Part shown: positions 35,935 to 45,438 of the stretch, in pieces | Position numbering within the stretch: the stretch's first letter is position 1 | Layout of the letters: each line of letters starts with the position of its first letter | From: Roseiarcus sp963832305 | GTDB lineage: Bacteria; Pseudomonadota; Alphaproteobacteria; Rhizobiales; Beijerinckiaceae | Assembly (NCBI GenBank): GCA_963832305.1 | Contig: CAWHTU010000009.1 | Location: 1 to 64,000 of the forward strand | Length of the DNA: 64,000 nucleotides | Direction of reading: 5' to 3' | Notes under the pieces: generated by a model | What the model saw: only the letters and a program-made list of their open reading frames with translations | Databases searched by the model: none | Told to the model about the DNA's origin: nothing | Position numbers and translations under genes: made by a program

Positions 35935-36750
35935 ATGGCCGAGATGAGGCTGATCGTCAGCGGCGCCGCCGGCCGCATGGGGCGCATGGTCGTCAGGACA
36001 ATCCACGAGACGGAAGGCCTTAAGCTGACCGGCGCCCTCGAGCGCCCGGACTCGCCCTGGCTCGGCGGCGACCCGGCCGTGCTGGCGGGCTCGCCGGCAA
36101 GCGGCCTCGCAATCGTCGCCGACCCGCTGCCGCTCCTGCTCGAAGCCGACGCGATCATCGACTTTTCCTCATCCGCGGCGAGCGTCGAGCTCGCGGGGCT
36201 CGCTGCGCAAGCGCGCATCGCCGATGTGATCGGGACGACTGGCCTTAGCGACGACGATCTCGACAAGATCGACGCCGCAGCGCGCCACGCCCCGATCGTG
36301 CGGTCGGGCAACATGAGTCTCGGCGTGAACCTGCTCGCGGCGCTGACGCGGAGCGCAGCGTTGGCCCTCGGACCCGATTTCGATATCGAGATCGTCGAGA
36401 TGCATCACCGGATGAAGGTCGACGCGCCCTCGGGTACCGCGCTCCTGCTCGGCGAAGCGGCGGCCGCGGCGCGAGGCGTCGCGCTCAAGGACCATTCGGC
36501 GCGCGGCCGCGACGGCCTGACCGGCGCGCGCCGCAAGGGCGATATCGGCTTCGCGGCGCTTCGCGGCGGCACGGTCGTCGGCGATCACAGCGTTGTCTTC
36601 GCCGGCGAGGGCGAGCGGGTGGTTCTGAGCCACCACGCCGAGGATCGGGCGGTGTTTGCGCGTGGCGCGCTGCACGCGGCGCGATGGGCAAATGGGCGCA
36701 AGCCCGGGCTCTATTCGATGGCGGACGTGCTGGGCCTCGGCGACGGTTGA
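35935..36750 (+). CDS. dapB: 4-hydroxy-tetrahydrodipicolinate reductase
   Basis: The protein has 271 residues, normal length. The N-terminal dinucleotide-binding loop is LIVSGAAGRMGRMVVR, DFSSSAASVEL and IGTTGLSDDDLDKI follow, and the catalytic signature is EMHHRMKVDAPSGTALLLGE with its His and Lys. It reduces the cyclised product of aspartate semialdehyde and pyruvate in lysine and diaminopimelate synthesis. The ribosome site GGGAGCG precedes the ATG. It closes the likely DUF1330-DUF1330-dapB operon and converges with a secreted protein gene. Confidence 0.95.
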   Translation: MAEMRLIVSGAAGRMGRMVVRTIHETEGLKLTGALERPDSPWLGGDPAVLAGSPASGLAIVADPLPLLLEADAIIDFSSSAASVELAGLAAQARIADVIGTTGLSDDDLDKIDAAARHAPIVRSGNMSLGVNLLAALTRSAALALGPDFDIEIVEMHHRMKVDAPSGTALLLGEAAAAARGVALKDHSARGRDGLTGARRKGDIGFAALRGGTVVGDHSVVFAGEGERVVLSHHAEDRAVFARGALHAARWANGRKPGLYSMADVLGLGDG

Positions 36751-36766
36751 GCCGGCCCGGGCGCCG

Positions 36767-37249
36767 TCACTTCTCGGCTCGAACTTCCGTGCAGGAAAGA
36801 TCAAGCTTCGCCGTCTTTTGGGTCTTGCCGGCATGGACCTGGATGGCCAGCGGCATGCACATCGCCCCTTCCAGGAACACGACCTTGTGCTCGATGCCGT
36901 CGGGGCCGAAGATGAAATTGGTGAACGCCTTGTGGGTGACGACGGGCTGCCCGGAATGGCCGGTCTGGGTCAGGTCGACGACCGCGGTCGCATATTTGGG
37001 CGAGGCGTCCTTGTCTCCCTCGAAGGTGAAGTCGAGCAAAAGGCCAGTCGCCGTATCGCCTCCCAGCGCGCCGCCCCTGGGCGCGTCGACCAGACTCTCG
37101 CCGCTGCCGACGAGATCGTCGGACAGTTTGCCGGCGTGTTCGAGGAAGGCGTAGGCTTTGACGTCGATGATCTTGAGCTCGGCGGCCTGCGCGGCGGCGC
37201 CAGCGAGCGCCAGGGATGCGGCCGCAGCTATCACTCGAAACGCACTCAT
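36767..37249 (-). CDS. Secreted hypothetical protein
   Basis: The product has 160 residues from the ATG at 37249; a start five codons earlier is possible. A clear signal peptide (AFRVIAAAASLALAGAAAQA) is followed by a small beta-rich domain with ELKIIDVKAYAFLEHAGKLS and EHKVVFLEGAMCMPLAIQVH, and a single Cys pair (MC, SC). I do not recognise the family. A periplasmic location is likely. It stands alone between dapB and the terminator of the BI-1 gene. Confidence 0.7.
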   Translation of the reverse strand: MSAFRVIAAAASLALAGAAAQAAELKIIDVKAYAFLEHAGKLSDDLVGSGESLVDAPRGGALGGDTATGLLLDFTFEGDKDASPKYATAVVDLTQTGHSGQPVVTHKAFTNFIFGPDGIEHKVVFLEGAMCMPLAIQVHAGKTQKTAKLDLSCTEVRAEK

Positions 37250-37284
37250 GACCCCCACCCTCACGCTGCGGAATGTAACTTTTG

Positions 37285-37320
37285 CAAAAAATCCCCGGCC
37301 CGCGATGAGCGGAGCCGGGG
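37285..37320 (-). terminator. Intrinsic terminator of the BI-1-like gene
   Basis: On the reverse strand a long interrupted stem (CCCCGGC then CCGC, paired with GCGG then GCCGGGG) is followed directly by ATTTTTTG, a proper T-run. It begins 31 bases after the stop at 37352. Confidence 0.85.
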
Positions 37321-37351
37321 GAACCTAGATCGTCAAATTGACGACGGTGTG

Positions 37352-38122
37352 TCAGTTGTTGCGCTGCGAGCCGGTCAGCATCAGGATGGCCTGGAACATA
37401 TTGATGAAGTCGAGGTAGAGGCGCAGCGCGCCGTGAATCGACTTCTTTTGCGCCATCTCGTAGGTGTCGCCGCTGAAATACATCTCCTTGATCGACTGGG
37501 TGTCCCAGGCGGTGAGGCCGGCGAAGATCACGACGCAGAGGATCGACAGGCCGAACTGCAGCCCGGTGCTGTGCAGCAGGAACACGTTCAGCAGGCTCGC
37601 GACGATCAGGCCGACGACGCCCATCATCATGAACGAGCCCATCGCCGACAAGCTGCGCTGAGTCGTGTAGCCGTAGAGGCTGAGGCTCGCGAAAGCCGCC
37701 GCGGTGGCGAAGAACGCGCGCCCGAACGAAGCGCCGGTGTAGACCACCAGGAGCGCCGACATCGACAGTCCGATCAGCGCCGCGAAGGCGATGAAGGCGT
37801 TGCGGGCGGTCGCCACCGACATTGAATTGATGCGGGCGGAGAGCCAGAACACCAGCGCCAGCGGCGAGAGCACGATAAGCCAGCGCAACGGCGAGACATA
37901 GATCGCGTGACCGAAGTCGGTCAGCGCCAGGCGCCCGCCTTCCGACTGGACCGTCCCAAGCTGGAACGCGCCCCAGGCGACGAGCCCGGTCACGCCGAGC
38001 CCGAGGGTCATGTAGTTGTAAACGCCGATCATATAGGCGCGGAGGCCCTGATCGACGGCGACGCCGGACCGTGCGAGCCCCGCGCCGTAACGCGTATTGG
38101 CGTAGCGGTCATAGTCGGACAT
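37352..38122 (-). CDS. Bax inhibitor-1/YccA family membrane protein
   Basis: The product has 256 residues from the ATG at 38122, with an AGAGG ribosome site. Seven hydrophobic segments follow a short polar N-terminus. Conserved BI-1 positions are present: VYNYMTLGLGVTGLVAWGAF, then GLTAWDTQSIKEMY late in the protein and LRLYLDFINMFQAIL at the C-terminus with the acidic pair that senses pH in family structures. Members are calcium-leak channels or act with FtsH (YccA), and the exact role here is unknown. It stands alone with its own terminator. Confidence 0.92.
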   Translation of the reverse strand: MSDYDRYANTRYGAGLARSGVAVDQGLRAYMIGVYNYMTLGLGVTGLVAWGAFQLGTVQSEGGRLALTDFGHAIYVSPLRWLIVLSPLALVFWLSARINSMSVATARNAFIAFAALIGLSMSALLVVYTGASFGRAFFATAAAFASLSLYGYTTQRSLSAMGSFMMMGVVGLIVASLLNVFLLHSTGLQFGLSILCVVIFAGLTAWDTQSIKEMYFSGDTYEMAQKKSIHGALRLYLDFINMFQAILMLTGSQRNN

Positions 38123-38285
38123 GGAAGAAACCTCTTGGGTCAGGGGTCGGCGCTCGCCCGGTCTCCCAGGCACGCGCCCATCGCGCATAATATGGCCGCA
38201 GGGCGCCCCTTCGCAAGGGCGATCCGCGGAGACCGGATTGCCGCGTCATTACCGATTGGTAAGCACGCCGGCCGCCTCGACGCTT

Positions 38286-39902
38286 CTAATGCCCGCCGGG
38301 GCCTCCCGCAGCGACCGGGCGGCGCATCAACGCCGCGAGGCCGACGCAGCCGAGGAAGAGCACGGTCAGCGCCAGGAACACGTCGGCGAGCGCCAGCACC
38401 TCCGCCTGCCGGCGCACGATGAGCGCGAGCTGGCGGGTTGCGGCAAGCTGGGCGTCGGAGCCGCGGGCGGCCAGCGCCGCGGTCATGTTGGCGAGCGTGT
38501 CCTCCGCCACCCGGCGCCCCCAGCTCACCGACTCCCGCAGCATCTCGAGATGCAGGTCCATCCGCTTGTCGAGCAGCGTGTTGATCAGGGCGAGGCCGAC
38601 CGCGCCGCCGAGATTGCGCATCAGGTTGAAGAGGCCGGAGGCGTTCTTGATCTTCTGCGGCGGCATCGTGCCGAGGGCCAGATTGTTGATCGGCACCATC
38701 GACAGCATCAGCCCGACGCCGCGGAAGACCTGCGGCCACAGCAGCTCCCAGAAATCCCAGTCCACCGTAACGAAGGAGGCCTGGTACGTCCCGACCGCAA
38801 AGAAGACGAAGCCGGCCGCGATCATGATCCGCGGGTCGACGCGCGTCATCAGCCGCCCGGCGAGCGGGGCGGTCAGAAACATGCACAGGCCGGTCACGAA
38901 CATTGTCTTGCCGATCATCAGCGACGAATAGCCGCGCACCACCGCCAGATAGACCGGATAGATATAGGTGAGGCCGTAGAGGCCGATGCCGAGCACGAAG
39001 GCGAACATCGAGCCGGTCCAGAAATTGCGGTCGCGGAAGGCCGTCAGGTCGACAATCGGCTGTCGGGCGGTCGCCATCCGCCAGAAGAAGGCGACGCCGC
39101 TCACCGCCGAGACGAGGATGGCGATCGTCACCGGCTGGCTCTCGAACCAATCCTTCGATGGCCCCTCCTCGAGGGCGTATTCCAATGACCCGAGGAAACC
39201 GGCCATGGTCGCGAGGCCAACGTAGTCGAAGTGGGTCAGAAGCGAATAGTCCGGCTCGTCGAAGTCGATCAAAAGCCAGGCGGCGGCGGTGACGATGACG
39301 CCGGGCCCGAGGTTGACCAGGAACAGCCAGTGCCAGGAAAACCAGTCAGTGAGATAGCCGCCGATGGTCGGCCCGATCGTCGGCGCGAGCGTGGCGACGA
39401 GACCGATGATCGGCGCGATGATCGGCTGCTTGTCGCGCGGAAAGATGGTGAACGCCGAGGCGAAAACAGTCGGGATCATGCCGCCGCCGATAAAGCCCTG
39501 CAGCGCTCGCCACAGGATCATCTCCTCGATCGAACTGGCGTGGGCGCACATGAAGCTCATGAGCGTGAAGCCGCCGGCCGAGATGGTGAAGATCAGCCGA
39601 GTCGAGAACACCCGGGAAAGAAAGCCCGAGAGCGGGATCATGATCACTTCGGCGACGAGGTAGCTCGTCTGGACCCAGGTGATTTCGTCGGACGAGGCCG
39701 AGAGCCCCGCCTGGATCTCGGACAGGGAGGCCGAGACGATCTGGATGTCCAGGATCGCCATGAACATCCCGAACACCATAAAGATGAACGCCGCGACTCG
39801 CCGCGCGGAGAAACTTCGCTGCGCGATGGCCGCTGGGGCGACGACAAGGTCGGTCGCCGGCGCCGACCCGCCGGGCCGTATCGCGGCGAGCGTGTCGCTC
39901 AC
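38286..39902 (-). CDS. EmrB/QacA-type MFS efflux pump (DHA2 family)
   Basis: The protein has 538 residues with 14 predicted membrane segments. Family positions include FMAILDIQIVSASLSEIQAG in segment 1, EITWVQTSYLVAEVIMIPLS, FTIFPRDKQP and PTIGPTIGGYLTDWFSWHWL (motif C). It exports lipophilic drugs or toxins with proton exchange. It overlaps the upstream emrA-like gene by four bases (ATGA at 39899-39902), so both form an EmrAB-type pair that reaches the outer membrane with a TolC-like channel elsewhere. Confidence 0.92.
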   Translation of the reverse strand: MSDTLAAIRPGGSAPATDLVVAPAAIAQRSFSARRVAAFIFMVFGMFMAILDIQIVSASLSEIQAGLSASSDEITWVQTSYLVAEVIMIPLSGFLSRVFSTRLIFTISAGGFTLMSFMCAHASSIEEMILWRALQGFIGGGMIPTVFASAFTIFPRDKQPIIAPIIGLVATLAPTIGPTIGGYLTDWFSWHWLFLVNLGPGVIVTAAAWLLIDFDEPDYSLLTHFDYVGLATMAGFLGSLEYALEEGPSKDWFESQPVTIAILVSAVSGVAFFWRMATARQPIVDLTAFRDRNFWTGSMFAFVLGIGLYGLTYIYPVYLAVVRGYSSLMIGKTMFVTGLCMFLTAPLAGRLMTRVDPRIMIAAGFVFFAVGTYQASFVTVDWDFWELLWPQVFRGVGLMLSMVPINNLALGTMPPQKIKNASGLFNLMRNLGGAVGLALINTLLDKRMDLHLEMLRESVSWGRRVAEDTLANMTAALAARGSDAQLAATRQLALIVRRQAEVLALADVFLALTVLFLGCVGLAALMRRPVAAGGPGGH

Positions 39903-41209
39903 GGCTTCTCGCTTCTTGCGCCCAGAGCTTCGAGGCCGAGCGCGCCGAGCAGCGTCGGCTTCGGCGCGGCAGGATCGCGGGTGTGAACGGTAGCGACAAC
40001 CGAGAGGCCGGGCCGAAGCGTAACCTGCTTCTGCACATCGTCGGGGAAGGTGACGCGCACCGCGACGCGCTGGACGACCTTGGTGAAGTTGCCAGTCGCA
40101 TTGTCGGGTGGCAGAAGCGAGAACTGCGCTCCGGAGGCAGGCGAAATCGACGACACCACGCCCTCGACCACCCGCCCGTCGAGCGCATCGATGGCGACGT
40201 CGACCATCTGGCCGGGCTTGATGTCGCCGAGCTGGGTTTCCTTGAAGTTGGCGTCGACGTAAGCGGCGTTGACAGGCACGAGCGCCATCATCCTCGTTCC
40301 GGGCTGCACGAAGTCGCCGGCATGGGCGGCGACATTGCCGATTGTGCCGTCGAACGGCGCGACCACGCGGGTGAACGAAAGGTTGCGCTCCGCCATCTCA
40401 AGCGCGGTGACAAGTTCCGCGCGCTGATGGGTTGCCTCGTCTTTCTGCGCCTTGAGGACGTCGAGATTGGCCTTCGCGCCGTCGAGGGCCGCGGCGGTCG
40501 AGGCCACGCTCGCTCTCGCGGCGGCGAGCGCGGCCACGGTGCGGTCGCGGTCGGCGGTCGCCTGTTCGAGGCGCTGCTGCGAGCCGAAATTGGTCTGCGC
40601 GAGCTTGTACGACCGGTCATACTCGAGGGCAGCCCGCTCGACATCGGCTTCGGCGCTCTTCACCTGCGCGCCCGTCGCCGTCGCCTGGGCCGCGGCCTGG
40701 GCGATAATCGCGGCCTGGGCGTCGATCTGCCGTGCGAAGCGGGCGACGGTTGCGTCCTGGGTGCCGATGCGAGCCCGGGCCGAATCGACCGCGTTCTTGT
40801 AGTCGCCGTCGTCGATTGAGACCAGAAGGTCGCCCTTGTGGACCAGTTGGTTCTGGACCACCGGAACCTCGGTGATGTGCCCGGTCGCCTTGGCGGCGAT
40901 GATCGACGTCAAGGCGCCGACATAGGCGTCGTCGGTCGAGACAAGGAACCGCCCCTCGACGAAATAGTCATAGGCGGTCTTGCCGCCATAGCCGAGCGCG
41001 GCGAGAACCAAGACCGGAACGACGAATCGGCGCAGGCCGGCGCGCTTGGCAGGCGCCGGCTTTGCGACCGCCGCCCCGCCACTCGGCGGATGCGCGAGCG
41101 CGCCCGACGGAGGGTTGGCGGGAGTGGGAAAACCGGGTGAAGGGGGAGCCGTCATCGCCCGCGACACGGTCGTCGCACCCGCCTCCGCGACTTTGGAAGT
41201 ATCGTTCAT
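39899..41209 (-). CDS. EmrA/HlyD-type membrane fusion protein
   Basis: The protein has 436 residues. After a Pro/Ala-rich cytoplasmic N-terminus a single membrane segment (VVPVLVLAALGYGGKTAYDY) leads to the lipoyl half VSTDDAYVGALTSIIAAKAT, coiled-coil hairpin (about residues 140-260), second lipoyl half FDGTIGNVAAHAGDFVQPG and a beta-barrel domain. It bridges the EmrB pump to an outer-membrane channel. It is the first gene of the operon, divergent from a TetR repressor; the operator TGACCGAACGGTTCGGTCA lies 27 bases before its ATG. Confidence 0.92.
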   Translation of the reverse strand: MNDTSKVAEAGATTVSRAMTAPPSPGFPTPANPPSGALAHPPSGGAAVAKPAPAKRAGLRRFVVPVLVLAALGYGGKTAYDYFVEGRFLVSTDDAYVGALTSIIAAKATGHITEVPVVQNQLVHKGDLLVSIDDGDYKNAVDSARARIGTQDATVARFARQIDAQAAIIAQAAAQATATGAQVKSAEADVERAALEYDRSYKLAQTNFGSQQRLEQATADRDRTVAALAAARASVASTAAALDGAKANLDVLKAQKDEATHQRAELVTALEMAERNLSFTRVVAPFDGTIGNVAAHAGDFVQPGTRMMALVPVNAAYVDANFKETQLGDIKPGQMVDVAIDALDGRVVEGVVSSISPASGAQFSLLPPDNATGNFTKVVQRVAVRVTFPDDVQKQVTLRPGLSVVATVHTRDPAAPKPTLLGALGLEALGARSEKP

Positions 41210-41235
41210 CGGAAATAGCCGCCCTGAAAAAATGT

Positions 41236-41254
41236 TGACCGAACGGTTCGGTCA
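41236..41254. promoter_or_regulatory. TetR-type operator 1 (emrAB side)
   Basis: TGACCGAACGGTTCGGTCA is a perfect 19-bp palindrome about a central G, 27 bases before the emrA-like ATG and 94 before the tetR ATG. It is a classical TetR-family site. Confidence 0.85.
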
Positions 41255-41302
41255 TTTTTTGTTGACTTAGCGCAAATCGGGAGGTATTGCAACAAGAATC
41301 GA

Positions 41303-41317
41303 ACCGAACCGTTCGGT
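41303..41317. promoter_or_regulatory. TetR-type operator 2 (tetR side)
   Basis: ACCGAACCGTTCGGT repeats the core of the first operator, with one flank TCA also kept, 31 bases before the regulator ATG. Two sites 49 bases apart suggest autoregulation together with repression of the pump. Confidence 0.8.
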
Positions 41318-41347
41318 CAGTGGTTCGGCGGCAGAAGGCGCACAGGC

Positions 41348-41995
41348 ATGGAATCGGAGGTGTTGGCGGCGGAGGCGACCTCGAGCAATGACGGCGGCGC
41401 GAAACGACGTCAGATCATGGACGGAGCGCGTTCGGTCTTCCTGGGCTCCGGATTCGACGGCGCGAGCATGAACGACATTGCGCGCGCCGCGGGAGTCTCG
41501 AAGGGCACGCTTTACGCCTATTTCAATTCTAAAGACGAATTGTTCGAGGCGATCATCCGGGGCGAATATGCACAGTCAGCCGAACGCCTCTGCACCTTCA
41601 GGCGCGAGGGCGACGTGCGCGAGATGCTTATGGACTTTGGCGTCCGGCTCATCAGCCGCATGGCCGAACCTGGAACGCGCGCGCTTGCCCGGGTCGTCAT
41701 TGCCGCGGCGGAAAAATTCCCCAATGTGGGGCGCGCCTTCTATGAGGCCGGCCCGCTTTACGGCGCGACCCGGCTTGCTGCGGAACTCGAAAACCTCGAG
41801 AAGTCGGGAGCGCTGGAGATCCCGGATTCCGAGCGCGCGGCGTGGCAGTTCGTCGATCTCTGCCAAAGCTACGTTTACAAGCGCCTCCTGTTCGGGGTCG
41901 TCGACTCGATCAGCCGTGAAGACATCGAAGCCTCGGTCAAGGCGGGCGTCGACGTTTTCATGAGGGCTTACGGCGCCTCCCCCCGCCCTGTGTAG
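41348..41995 (+). CDS. TetR-family repressor of the efflux operon
   Basis: The protein has 215 residues. The N-terminal helix-turn-helix is complete: QIMDGARSVFLGSGFDGASM, NDIARAAGVSKGTLYAYFNS and KDELFEAII. The C-terminal ligand domain has a TetR_C-like helical pattern ending SREDIEASVKAGVDVFMRAY. It is divergent from emrAB, with two palindromic operators in the shared control region. The inducer is unknown and is probably a pump substrate. Confidence 0.9.
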   Translation: MESEVLAAEATSSNDGGAKRRQIMDGARSVFLGSGFDGASMNDIARAAGVSKGTLYAYFNSKDELFEAIIRGEYAQSAERLCTFRREGDVREMLMDFGVRLISRMAEPGTRALARVVIAAAEKFPNVGRAFYEAGPLYGATRLAAELENLEKSGALEIPDSERAAWQFVDLCQSYVYKRLLFGVVDSISREDIEASVKAGVDVFMRAYGASPRPV

Positions 41996-42188
41996 GGGTC
42001 CGCCTTGCCCGATCCAGCTGGTCGCTGAAATTCAGGCGGCGACGTCGTCCGGAAGGTGCGGGAATTCTGTTGCGCGCGGCCTCCTCGCTGGCGTCCGGAA
42101 GCGCGATTTTGACTGTGATCCGCCTCACTGTGCCCTGGGTCGCTTCGGTATAACCGGCTCAAGGGGAACGCAGTGGGGGGATGGCTTC

Positions 42189-43184
42189 ATGTTTGGCAGC
42201 ACAATTCTCGACGTGGCGGCGGGGGTCATATTTGGCTTCCTGGCGATCAGCCTGTTCACCAGCGCTGCCGTCGAGGCGATCAATTCACTCTTCAATGTTC
42301 GGGTCAGAAATTTGCGAACCGGGATCATGGCGCTCGTCAATGATCCCAATTTCACGGGCCTCGCGAAGCAGCTTTATCAGCATGCCCTGATCAGCCCGCT
42401 CGGTCCGGGAGGCGCCGATCCGCTCAAGAACGCACCCGCATATGTCGACAAGGAGCAGTTCGCCGACGCCCTGCTCGACATTACGGGGTTGTCGGCGGCG
42501 ACCGCGACAGCCGCGGCGCAGGCGCCAGGCGTGCAGGCGGCTGCTGCGCTCAAAACGCAGCTCGACGCGCTCAACAGCCAAATCGCAAATATTTCCAATC
42601 CCCGGCTCAAGGACTTGTTCCAGGGAATCATCAGTCGAAGCGGCGGCGACATCAGCCGGGTGAAAGCAGATCTTGCGAGTTGGTTCGACAACGGGATGGA
42701 TCGCCTGAGCGGCCATTTCAAACGACGCACGCAAGTGATGACTTTTGTCATCGCTCTCGTGACCGCGTTCGTGATCAATCTGGACACCATACGGGTCGGC
42801 ACTCTCCTATGGGGCCAGCCTGCTCTCGCCGACAAACTCAAGGCAATCCAGATTCCGTCGTCAGCGCCAACCACCGTCGATGGGGTCTATGCCAATACCG
42901 AACAGATGATCGCACTCATCGACAGCCTTGCGCAGGATGGCTTCCCGGTCGGCTGGCCTCCGGGACATTTCCTGGACGTCCAGGACGATGCGGGACATTG
43001 GCAAGCGATCTGGAACGAGCCTTTCTCGATCTGGTACCGCCCCTTGCTCGGCTGGTTCATCACCGCCATCGCCGCGCTGTTCGGCGCGCCGTTCTGGTTC
43101 GACGCGCTCCAATCGATCGTTCGCCTCAGGGGCGCGGGGCCCAGTCCCGAGGAAAAAGCGACCAACAGGGCGGCCGCAAGCTAG
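42189..43184 (+). CDS. Membrane protein of unknown function
   Basis: The protein has 331 residues. One hydrophobic helix at the N-terminus (ILDVAAGVIFGFLAISLFTS), one at about residues 180-198 (VMTFVIALVTAFVINLDTI) and one near 283-305 (LLGWFITAIAALFGAPFWFD) flank a large soluble region containing a helical Ala/Gln-rich stretch (LKTQLDALNSQIANISNPRL). The C-terminus is Lys/Ala-rich. I do not recognise a family. It is followed after 145 bases by a small secreted protein on the same strand. Confidence 0.75.
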   Translation: MFGSTILDVAAGVIFGFLAISLFTSAAVEAINSLFNVRVRNLRTGIMALVNDPNFTGLAKQLYQHALISPLGPGGADPLKNAPAYVDKEQFADALLDITGLSAATATAAAQAPGVQAAAALKTQLDALNSQIANISNPRLKDLFQGIISRSGGDISRVKADLASWFDNGMDRLSGHFKRRTQVMTFVIALVTAFVINLDTIRVGTLLWGQPALADKLKAIQIPSSAPTTVDGVYANTEQMIALIDSLAQDGFPVGWPPGHFLDVQDDAGHWQAIWNEPFSIWYRPLLGWFITAIAALFGAPFWFDALQSIVRLRGAGPSPEEKATNRAAAS

Positions 43185-43329
43185 ATGCGTCCGCGCCAGT
43201 GAGCGAGCAGGAGATTCCAGCCCGAGCGTAAGTCGTCCAACCGCAGAGTTCTCATTCATGAGGGCGGCTCACGCTCCGGGTATCCCTTGGTGTCGAGTTA
43301 CCCGCGTCTATGAAGGAAAGGAAAATGCG

Positions 43330-43737
43330 ATGTTGAAATTTTCGTCGAGCGCGCTTCTTGCCCTGACCCTGCTTTCGGCCCCCGCGCTGGCTGGACCGCA
43401 AGTCGTCCCCAGTCTGCAAACTTTTACCGTCGACGATCTGAAAGCCGCGTTGGCCGACGCCAACGCGCAGACGCCACCCGACACCAGACATGCCCAGTGC
43501 TGGGAAGCGGCTATTCCCGTTGTCGAGAACTTCAAACTCGAGGCGGTTGTGCCTCCGCGACCGGGCCTTGCTCAACTCATGCAGAAAACGTTCAACTTGA
43601 AATCGGCCAAGTCCCAAATTCCCGATGGCTTGGTGCAGGCGTGCGCACTCACCATCGCCGACCTCAATCTCACGCTCGCACAGTTCGCGGGCATGATCGG
43701 CATCCGCGCGGTCGCCTTGCCCAAGCTCCCATTTTAG
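43330..43737 (+). CDS. Small secreted protein of unknown function
   Basis: The product has 135 residues from the ATG at 43330, with GGAAAGGAAAA upstream. A signal peptide (KFSSSALLALTLLSAPALAG) is cleaved near residue 21. The mature part has two cysteines (AQCWEAA and VQACALT) that could bond, and a helical C-terminal half. I do not recognise a family. The frame is open much further upstream, but that part is a shadow of the preceding membrane gene. A hairpin follows. Confidence 0.7.
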   Translation: MLKFSSSALLALTLLSAPALAGPQVVPSLQTFTVDDLKAALADANAQTPPDTRHAQCWEAAIPVVENFKLEAVVPPRPGLAQLMQKTFNLKSAKSQIPDGLVQACALTIADLNLTLAQFAGMIGIRAVALPKLPF

Positions 43738-43753
43738 GCGCGATGAGAAAAAT

Positions 43754-43774
43754 GCGCCGCCCGAAAGGCGGCGC
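43754..43774 (-). terminator. Bidirectional terminator, fumC side with T-run
   Basis: GCGCCGCC pairs with GGCGGCGC around a five-base loop. On the reverse strand it is followed by ATTTTTC, so it terminates fumC 71 bases after its stop; on the + strand it closes the small secreted protein gene without a T-run. Confidence 0.75.
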
Positions 43775-43844
43775 AGGAAAGTCGACTCGGCGAGGTCGGG
43801 CTTCGCCGCCGCGGGACCGATGGCCGCACGAGCAAGCTCTCTGC

Positions 43845-45273
43845 CTAGGTCTTCTCGAGCGGGTGAATCATGTCCTCCGGACGGACCCATTTATCGAACT
43901 GGTCGGCGGTCACGAAGCCGAGCGCGAGCGCGGCCTCTCTCAGGCTCGTGTCCTCGCGATAGGCCTTGAGCGCGATCTCGGCCGCCTTTTCGTAGCCGAT
44001 ATGGGGATTGAGGGCCGTCACCAGCATCAGCGAATTGTCGAGGTGCTCCTTGATCCGCTTCTCGTTCGGCTCGATGCCGCGGGCGCAATGCTCATCGAAG
44101 GAGCGGCAGCCTTCGGCCAGAAGCTGAATCGAACTCGAGCACGTTGTGCAGGGCGACCGGCCGATAGACATTGAGCTGGAAGTTCCCCTGCGAACCGGCG
44201 AAAGCGACCGATGCGTCGTTGCCGAACACCTGGACCGCGACCATCGTCAAGGCTTCGCATTGGGTCGGATTGATCTTGCCCGGCATGATCGAGGAGCCGG
44301 GTTCATTCTCGGGGATTTTCAACTCGCCGATGCCGGCCCTCGGCCCGCTGGCGTAGAGGCGGATGTCGTTCGCCATCTTCATCAGCGCGCCCGCGAGCGT
44401 GCGCAACGCCGCGCTCATATTGACCATTGCGTCGTCCGCCGAGAGCGCCGCGAATTTGTTGGTCGCCGAGGTGTACGGCGTTCCGGTTTCCTCCGCGAGC
44501 TTTCGCGCAACCGTGTCGCCGAACCTGGGATCGGCGTTGAGCCCGGTGCCAACGGCCGTGCCGCCGATCGCGAGCGGCAGGAGGCCGTCGCAGGCCCTCT
44601 CGACCGTCTCGATCGCGTGAGAGATCTGCGCCGCCCAGCCTGAGATCGCCTGGCCGAGGGTCAGCGGCGTTGCGTCCTGCAAATGGGTGCGGCCGACCAT
44701 CACGACGGTCGAAAACGCCGCCGCCTTGCCGTCGAGCGTATCGCGCAATTGCGCAACCGAAGGCAGCAGGAACTGCTTGATCTGGTGGACCGTGGCGATA
44801 TGCATGACGGTCGGGAACACGTCGTTGGACGACTGGCTGTGGTTGACGTCGTCGTTGGGGTGGATCGGCTTCTTGGAGCCGACCACGCCCCCGGCGATTT
44901 GAATGGCTCGGTTCGCGATCACCTCGTTGGCGTTCATGTTCGACTGGGTGCCCGACCCGGTCTGAAAAACGACCAGCGGAAACTCATGGTCGAGCTTGCC
45001 ATGGATCACGTCTTCGGCGGCGCGGACGATGAGGTCGACCTTGTCCTTTGGCAAATGGCCGAGCTCGAGATTGGCGAGCGCGGCGCATTTCTTGAGGAGC
45101 CCGAAGGCGTGAACCACGGGGCGACCCCAGCGGTGTCGCTCGGCGCCGATGGTGAAATTCTGCCGCGACCGCTCGGTCTGCGCCCCCCACAGATGGTTCG
45201 TCGGCACCCGCACTTCGCCGAGCGCGTCCTTTTCGACGCGAAACCGATTGTTCGTCGCCGGATCGTTCGCCAT
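43845..45273 (-). pseudogene. fumC: Class II fumarase with one frameshift near the C-terminus
   Basis: From the ATG at 45273 (ribosome site CCGGAGAA) the frame encodes the fumarase/aspartase fold: VPTNHLWGAQTERSRQNF at the N-terminus, TGSGTQSNMNANEVIANRA with the first active-site region, and the SS loop GSSIMPGKINPTQCEAL. It reaches NVYRPVALHNVLE and then leaves sense. The normal continuation (SIQLLAEGCRSFDEHCARGI to WVRPEDMIHPLEKT) is in another frame down to 43845. Deleting one T at 44132-44133 restores a protein of about 474 residues. Fumarase is central to the TCA cycle, so a sequence error is more likely than loss, unless another fumarase exists. Confidence 0.88.
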
Positions 45274-45438
45274 CTTTCTGTTCTCCGGGGATAGCAATGA
45301 AGCCACGGGCAGGCGAAAGCAAGGAGATGCGGCCGCTCTTGCTCTCCCGGCCCCGCTTCTCTATAAGCCGCGGCTTCGCGCCGGTTCCGACACCCCTGGA
45401 GGCAGGGCGCGCACTGCATAGCAAACAAGGACATCATC

